Source: Rhizobium sp. Q54 (GTDB taxonomy: Bacteria; Bacteroidota; Bacteroidia; Flavobacteriales; Flavobacteriaceae). Taken from it: DNA of 6,319 nucleotides. Position 1 is the stretch's first letter, and each line of letters opens with the position of its first letter. Positions 1-6,200 of this stretch are shown here, in pieces. The stretch spans positions 1 through 6,319 of the forward strand of contig CALPLL020000105.1 in assembly GCA_943324395.2 (NCBI GenBank), in the 5' to 3' direction. Both the position numbers and the translations under genes were made by a program. Below the pieces are notes generated by a model. That model was not told the DNA's origin, made no database searches, and worked only from the letters and a program-made list of their open reading frames with translations.

Positions 1-204
1 AATCAAACACTATGTTCGGCTTCTACAGTTACCGATTTAATGGCAACTGGAACGGGAATAAAATGGTACGCCACAGCCACAGGAGGAACGGCATTAGCTT
101 CCACAACTGCTCTTGTAAATGGGACTACTTATTATGCTTCTCAAACAGTAAATGGCTGTGAAAGCACTACTAGATTAGCAGTTACTGTTAGTTTAAATAA
201 TCCT
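1..204 (+). other. Module A1: Ig-like domain (CHU_C-associated Ig_7 type), cut by the left edge
   Basis: Residues 1-68. Visible hallmarks are the LCS start, KWYAT...GGTALA, the GTTYYASQTVNGCES stretch and the closing LAVTVSL strand. This pattern is typical of the Ig-like domain found in CHU_C/T9SS-type flavobacterial surface proteins. Cysteines C5 and C53 are 48 residues apart, exactly as in the second copy (A2), and probably form the intradomain disulfide. The first strand probably begins a few residues before the window. Compared with A2, about 62 of 80 residues are identical over residues 1-80 by hand count, so it belongs to the first unit of the duplicated cassette. Its role is probably structural. 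Confidence 0.8.
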
Positions 205-3200
205 ACTGTTAGCGCGTCATCTAGTTCAATATGTGCTGGTACTAATGTTGCATTAACTGCTAACGACAATTTAACAACTTCTCAAATTCAAACACAATTA
301 AATAATCTTGTTAATTCAGGATTATGGAATTTAAAGGCAACATATAATAATCATTATTATCTTCAATATCAATCGAGAAAGACGTGGCCTCAAGCAAAAG
401 TGTTGTGTGAGCAAAACGGAGGGTATATGTATTGTGTTAACTCTCAATTAGAAAATGATAATGTATCTGTTCCTATTGCAAATAGTCAAGTTTATGGAGA
501 TTTTCTTTTAGGATTATATCAAGATACAACTGCTCCTAATTATTCCGAACCTTCAGGCGGTTGGAAATGGTTAGATGGATCGCCTTTATCCTATACAAAT
601 TGGGGACAAAATGAACCAAATGACAATGGAGGGTCGGAAAATTTCTGCGTAATGGATTGGAATAATATGGGAGCTCCATGGAATGATACAACCAATTCTA
701 TTGCTGGAACAGTAATTATGGAATATCCTGGAAACACAACCTACGTTTGGTCAACCGGAGCAACAACTGCAACTATAAATGTTACTCCAACAACAACAAC
801 ACAATACTGGGTTGATGTAACAACAAACGGCGTTACTTGTAGGAAGAATATAACTATTACGGTTTCTCCAATTATTATTCCGACTTTTACCCCTGTTGCA
901 AGCATTTGTTCAGGCGCGGCTTTAGCAGCTTTACCAACTACCTCTTCAAATGGAATAACGGGTACTTGGTCTCCAGCTATAAATAACACAGCAACTACAA
1001 CCTATACTTTTACCCCAACTGCAGGTCAATGCGCTACAACAGCAACAATGACTATTGCGGTTAATCCAAATGTTGTTCCAACTTTCACATCGGTACCAGC
1101 AATATGTTCAGGAGCGACTTTAGCAGCTTTACCAACTACATCTTTAAATGGAATATCGGGGACTTGGTCTCCAGCTTTAAACAATACAGCTACTACAACC
1201 TATACATTTAGACCTAATGTAGGACAATGTGCGAGTATAACAACTTTAGTTATTACGGTTAATCCAATAGTAAATGCACCAACTGGAATTGCTTCGCAAA
1301 CACTATGCTCAGGATCTATTGTTGCCAATTTAACAGCGACTGGAACTGCTGTAAAATGGTATGCATCAATAACAGGCGGAACTCCATTAGCAACTACGAC
1401 TGCTCTTTTAAACGGAACAACCTACTATGCCTCTCAAACAATTAATGGTTGTGAGAGTATGACAAGACTAGCGGTTACTGTTAGTATAAATAATCCTACT
1501 GTTAGTGCATCTACAACTTCCATTTGTGCTGGACAATCCACAACTATTTCGGTTGGAGGTACTTCTAATTTATCTGGTCCATATTATTTTAACGGCCATA
1601 CTTATTTTAAGGGAATTAGTCCAGTTTCATGGAGTCAAGCGGTTCAAAATAGTATTAATAACGGTGGTCATCTTTTCATTCCAAACTCACTAAATGAAAT
1701 TAATTTTGTTATTCAAAATTTATATAATAATTCAGCGCCAGGAGTAATGAATATTGGAATAACTGATGCCCAAAATGAAGGAATTTGGTTAGATGTTTTA
1801 GGTAATCGATTGAATTATACAAATTGGGATTTAGGAGAACCAAATAATCAAGGAGGTAATGAAAATTATGGCTTAATGTATTCAACTGGTAAGTGGAATG
1901 ACGGTGTTGGTTCGAGTAATGAATTATACCCATATATAGTTGAATTTGAAGGAATTAATTCAAGTTATTTATGGTCAACAGGTGCAACAACCGCAACTAT
2001 TAATGTTACTCCAACAGCAACTACTCAATACTGGGTTGATGTAACAACAAACGGCGTTACTTGTAGGAAGTATATAACTATTACGGTTTCTCCAAATGTT
2101 GTTCCAACTTTCACATCGGTACCAGCAATATGTTCAGGAGCGACTTTAGCAGCTTTACCAACTACATCTTTAAATGGAATACCGGGTACTTGGTCTCCAG
2201 CTTTAAACAATACAGCTACTACAACTTATACATTTAGGCCTAATGTAGGACAATGTGCTGTATCAACTACTATGACAATTGCCGTAAACGCAATTCCAAC
2301 GCCACCAGTTATAACGAGAATTACACAGCCAACTTGCTTAAGTCCAACTGGAAGTGTTTATTTAAGTGGATTGCCTACCGGGATTTGGACTTTAAACCCA
2401 GGAGGAATTAGAGGTATAGGAACAACAAGGGTAATTACAAGATTAAATCCAGGGATTGGAAATTTTACAGTTACAAATTCAGCGGGTTGTACTTCGAATC
2501 CTTCATTAAATTTTGTTATTAATCCACAGCCAGTAATGGCAGTTCCTTTGTCTCAAGTAGTTTGTAATAATTCTGGAACACAACCGATATTCTTTACCTC
2601 AAATAATACGGGTGGTACAACTACTTATAATTGGACAAATTCAGATCCTTCTATCGGATTAAGCGCTTCAGGCACTGGCAATATTCAATCTTTTATAGCC
2701 GTAAATTATGGAACTAGCCCTATAGTATCTACTATAACGGTTACTCCAACATTTATCAATGGCGGAATATCTTGTACAGATGCATCAACAACATTTACAA
2801 TTACAGTAAATCCTTCGGGTCAGGTAAATCAAGCAACTTCTCAAGTGGTTTGCTCCGGAAGTACTACAACAGCAGTTTTATTTAGTACTTATAATACATC
2901 CGGAACAACTACTTATAGTTGGGTAAATTCAGATCCGTCAATCGGATTAGCTGCTACTGGTACAGGTGATATCCCTTCTTTTACTGCAATTAACACAAGG
3001 ACTGCTCCAGTAATTTCAACTATAAGCGTTTTTCCATCATTGAACAATGGAGGCTCTTCTTGTCCAGGTACTCCAACAACATTTACAATTACTGTGAATC
3101 CTTTGGGTCAGGTAAACCAAGTAGCACCTCAAGTAGTTTGTAATGCAACTTCTTCAGCGCCTGTGATATTTATAACTAATAACACAGGCGGAACTTCCAC

Positions 3201-6200
3201 TTACTATTGGACGAATTCCAATCCAACTATAGGGCTAGTGTCCTCGGGAACGGGTAATATTTCATCATTTACTGCAATTAATACAGGGGTTCTTCCTGTA
3301 ATTTCGACAATAAAAGTTACTCCAACATTCACCAATGCAGGTTTAACTTGTGTGGGTGTGCCAATGATTACAAGCGTGACAGTTAATCCATGTGTTCCTA
3401 TTCCAACCTGTGGAGGAAGCTTTTATGACAACGGAGGTGCAAATGCTAACTATGCTAATAATACTACTTCTACAACTACTATTTGTCCTAATAGTATTGG
3501 GGATGCCGTTACTGTAACTTTTAACTCGTTTTCAACAGAAGCTGGATTAGATATTTTAAGAATATACGACGGCAATAGCCCAAATTCACCACTGATAGGA
3601 ACATTATCTGGTACAATTATTCCAGGTTCATTTACAAGTTCGTCAGCAAATGGTTGCTTAACGTTTGTGTTTACTTCAAATAATACAGTAACCTCAGCAG
3701 GATGGAACGCAAGTGTTACTTGTAATCCTAGAACAACGTGTAGTAGACCTGTAAATTTAAATGCAACATCAATTAGTCAATCTAGTGCTGTTTTAGGATG
3801 GACGCAACCTGCTAATCCAAACGGAAGTATTGCTTCTTATTGGCAAGTAATGGCTGTGCCATGCGGAACTACTGCTCCTGCTATTACAAGCACTGGTTGG
3901 AGAAATACAGCGGCAAATTCTTACATTTTTACAGGATTGAATTCTGCTACATGTTATGACTTTTATGTAAGAGCTGTATGTTCTTCAACTGATTCAAGTT
4001 TAATTAGTGGACCATTTAACTTTCATACATTAATTACAAATGATGAGGCTATTGGTGCAATTTCAGTTCCTGTGAATCAAAATACAAATTGCTTACAAAC
4101 AGTTATGGGCAGTTTAGCAACAGCTACAGCGTCGCCGGAAGCAAATTCATGTGGAGCAGCATTAGATGATGATGATGTTTGGTTTAAATTTACTGCAACA
4201 GCTGCAAGTCATAATATTTCTATATTAGGGGTAAACTATACTATCACTCCTACAAATATTAACTATGTGCTTTACACAGGAACTCCTGGTAACTTAACTC
4301 AATTTGGCGGGTGTGTTCTTACCACCAATTACACAGCTAATGGATTGACTATTGGTCAAACTTATTATATAAGAGCTTATTCAACTGCCACTACGGCGGT
4401 AACAACCTATTTTGAACTATGTATAGGAACCAATGTTGAAAATTGTAGTAGTGCATTGGCTTTATGCGGGACTCAACCAACTATTCTTCCAAATACTGTA
4501 GGAGTTCCGACATTACCAAATCCAATAAGTCCCTTTTCTACAACCTCTAGTGCTGTTGGATGTTTATTAACGGCACCATCGCCAACATTTTTCTACTTAA
4601 ATGTTCCAACTAATGGAAATTATAGCTATTTGATAGAACAGAACACCAACAATACTTTTACGGGTACTGGACTTGACGTAGATTTCGTAGCTTGGGGTCC
4701 TTTTACTTCTACCGCAGCAGCATGCGCAGGTATTTCGACAGCTAATGCTCCTGCCACTGGAATTGCATGTAGCTATTCAGCTGCATTTACAGAAAACTTT
4801 ACGGTTAACAACGCAATTGCTGGTGAAATATATGTTTTAATGATCACCAACTTTAATGGTAGAAAAGGATTTATTAGATTAACACAAACCGCAGGTCCAG
4901 TCACTTCAGCATGTTGCCCGCGTGGAAATTTCACTTATTCGAACACTTCTTACTGTCAAAATGGTGCAAATCCAAGTCCAATATTTGGGAACAATGCAAA
5001 CGCTGGAGTTTTTAGTGCAGTTCCTTCAAATGGGCTTTCAATAAATCCTACAACTGGTTTAGTAAATCTTGCGGCAAGTTTACCTGGAACATATGTAATT
5101 CACAACAGTATTACTTCTTCAGGATCATGTCCGGCAGATGATGATTCCTGGACAATTATTATTACCCCACAGCCTTCAATTTCTATGTTCTATGCGGGGT
5201 CGCCATTTTGTAGCTCATCAAATTTAGGTGCTGTTACTCTAACGGGGACAGGGGCTTATACAGGTGGTACATTCAGTTCACAACCTGGACTTTCGATTAA
5301 CTCAATTAATGGTACAATTACGCCGTCCACAAGTATCCCCGGAACCTATACCGTAACATATACGATTCCGCCAAGTGCAGGTTGCGCTTCAGTTGTAGTA
5401 ACTTCTACAGTTGTAATTACAAGAGCTCCAATAGCTATGTTTACTTATGCAGGATCTCCATATTGTAACAACGGAGTTAATCCAAGTCCAATATTTGCTC
5501 CTTCAGGAATAGCTGGAGTATTTACTTCAACAACTGGTTTAAGTATAAACGCAACTACGGGTGTAATTAATTTAGCTATTAGTACTCCAGGAACTTATAC
5601 TGTTACCAATACTATTGCTGCTTCTGGGGGATGTCCTTCTGTTAGTGCTTCAACTATTGTGGTAATTACTGCCTTCCAAACTGCAAATATTAGCTATGGC
5701 AGAGATTATTTTTGTACTAATTTGAATGGAGTTCAACCTAGTTTAACTGGAACAGGAAATTATTTTGGTGGTACCTTTATTGGATCGCCTGGCCTATCTA
5801 TTGATCCTTTTTCAGGAGTAATTTTCCCTAGTTCAAGTACAATAGGATACCATACGGTTACCTATGTTATTCCAGATGGTGGAGGATGTCCGCCTAGTAC
5901 TTCATCAACTTCTTTTGCTATTACCCCAATTCCTGTAGCAACAGCAACGCCATCTCAGTTGTCTATTTGCTCTTTAGGTAATGCTTATATTGTATTAAAT
6001 AGTAATGCTATTGGAACTACGTATACTTGGAATGCTGTTCAAACCAATGTGATAGGCGCGACATCTGGAACCGGAACTGTAATTAATAATGTTTTAAGAG
6101 CAACTGGAAATACTCGTGGAACGGTAGTTTATACTATAACCCCGTTTAGCGGTGGATGTGCTGGAGTTCCAATAACAGCTAGTGTTACTGTATATCCAAT

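Noticed and set aside
1..120. The ATG codon at base 40 as a start codon
   Set aside because: It lies inside the first Ig-like module, after the strand carrying C5 that matches C436 of A2. There is no signal peptide after it and no Shine-Dalgarno-like or promoter context, so the frame clearly continues from upstream.
741..989. An 82-codon open frame on the - strand
   Set aside because: It lies antisense to the B1/C1 repeat DNA in a frame kept open by the threonine-rich repeat codons. A similar antisense frame appears at 2025..2210 only because the coding repeat is duplicated. No ribosome binding site is evident.
1505..1693. A 62-codon + strand frame in a different frame from the main one
   Set aside because: It lies wholly within the A2-B2/lectin 2 coding sequence, which has clear domain motifs in frame 1. 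Its product shows no recognisable motif.
1709..1933. A 74-codon - strand frame
   Set aside because: It is antisense to lectin 2, whose frame-1 motifs (EPN, WND) are unmistakable. The His/Asn/Leu-rich product is a by-product of AT-rich codons read in reverse.
322..1950. Diversity-generating retroelement target (variable C-type-lectin fold)
   Set aside because: DGR variable regions normally lie at the C-terminal end of the target gene, with a template repeat and a reverse transcriptase nearby. Here the lectins are internal, no reverse transcriptase is in the window, and the divergence between the two lectins is not confined to adenine-specific positions of a short repeat. Unseen flanks could change this only if they carried a template repeat.
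2025..2210. A 61-codon - strand frame with a product similar to the one at 741..989
   Set aside because: The similarity is inherited from the duplicated + strand repeat (B/C modules). Two look-alike antisense frames are not independent evidence of a gene family.
1065..2258. Mobile element or insertion-sequence ends suggested by long direct repeats
   Set aside because: The repeats are in-frame coding units at multiples of three, with no inverted repeats and no transposase between them. They are duplicated protein modules.
2527..3390. CRISPR-like array suggested by regularly spaced repeats
   Set aside because: The 288-base period is a protein-domain repeat conserved at the protein level. There are no short identical direct repeats with unique spacers.
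4141..4212. Acidic DDDD run as an enzyme active site
   Set aside because: The DDDDVWFKF stretch fits the PPC-like beta-sandwich family. No accompanying catalytic residues or peptidase/glycosidase motifs are visible, so an enzymatic call is unsupported.
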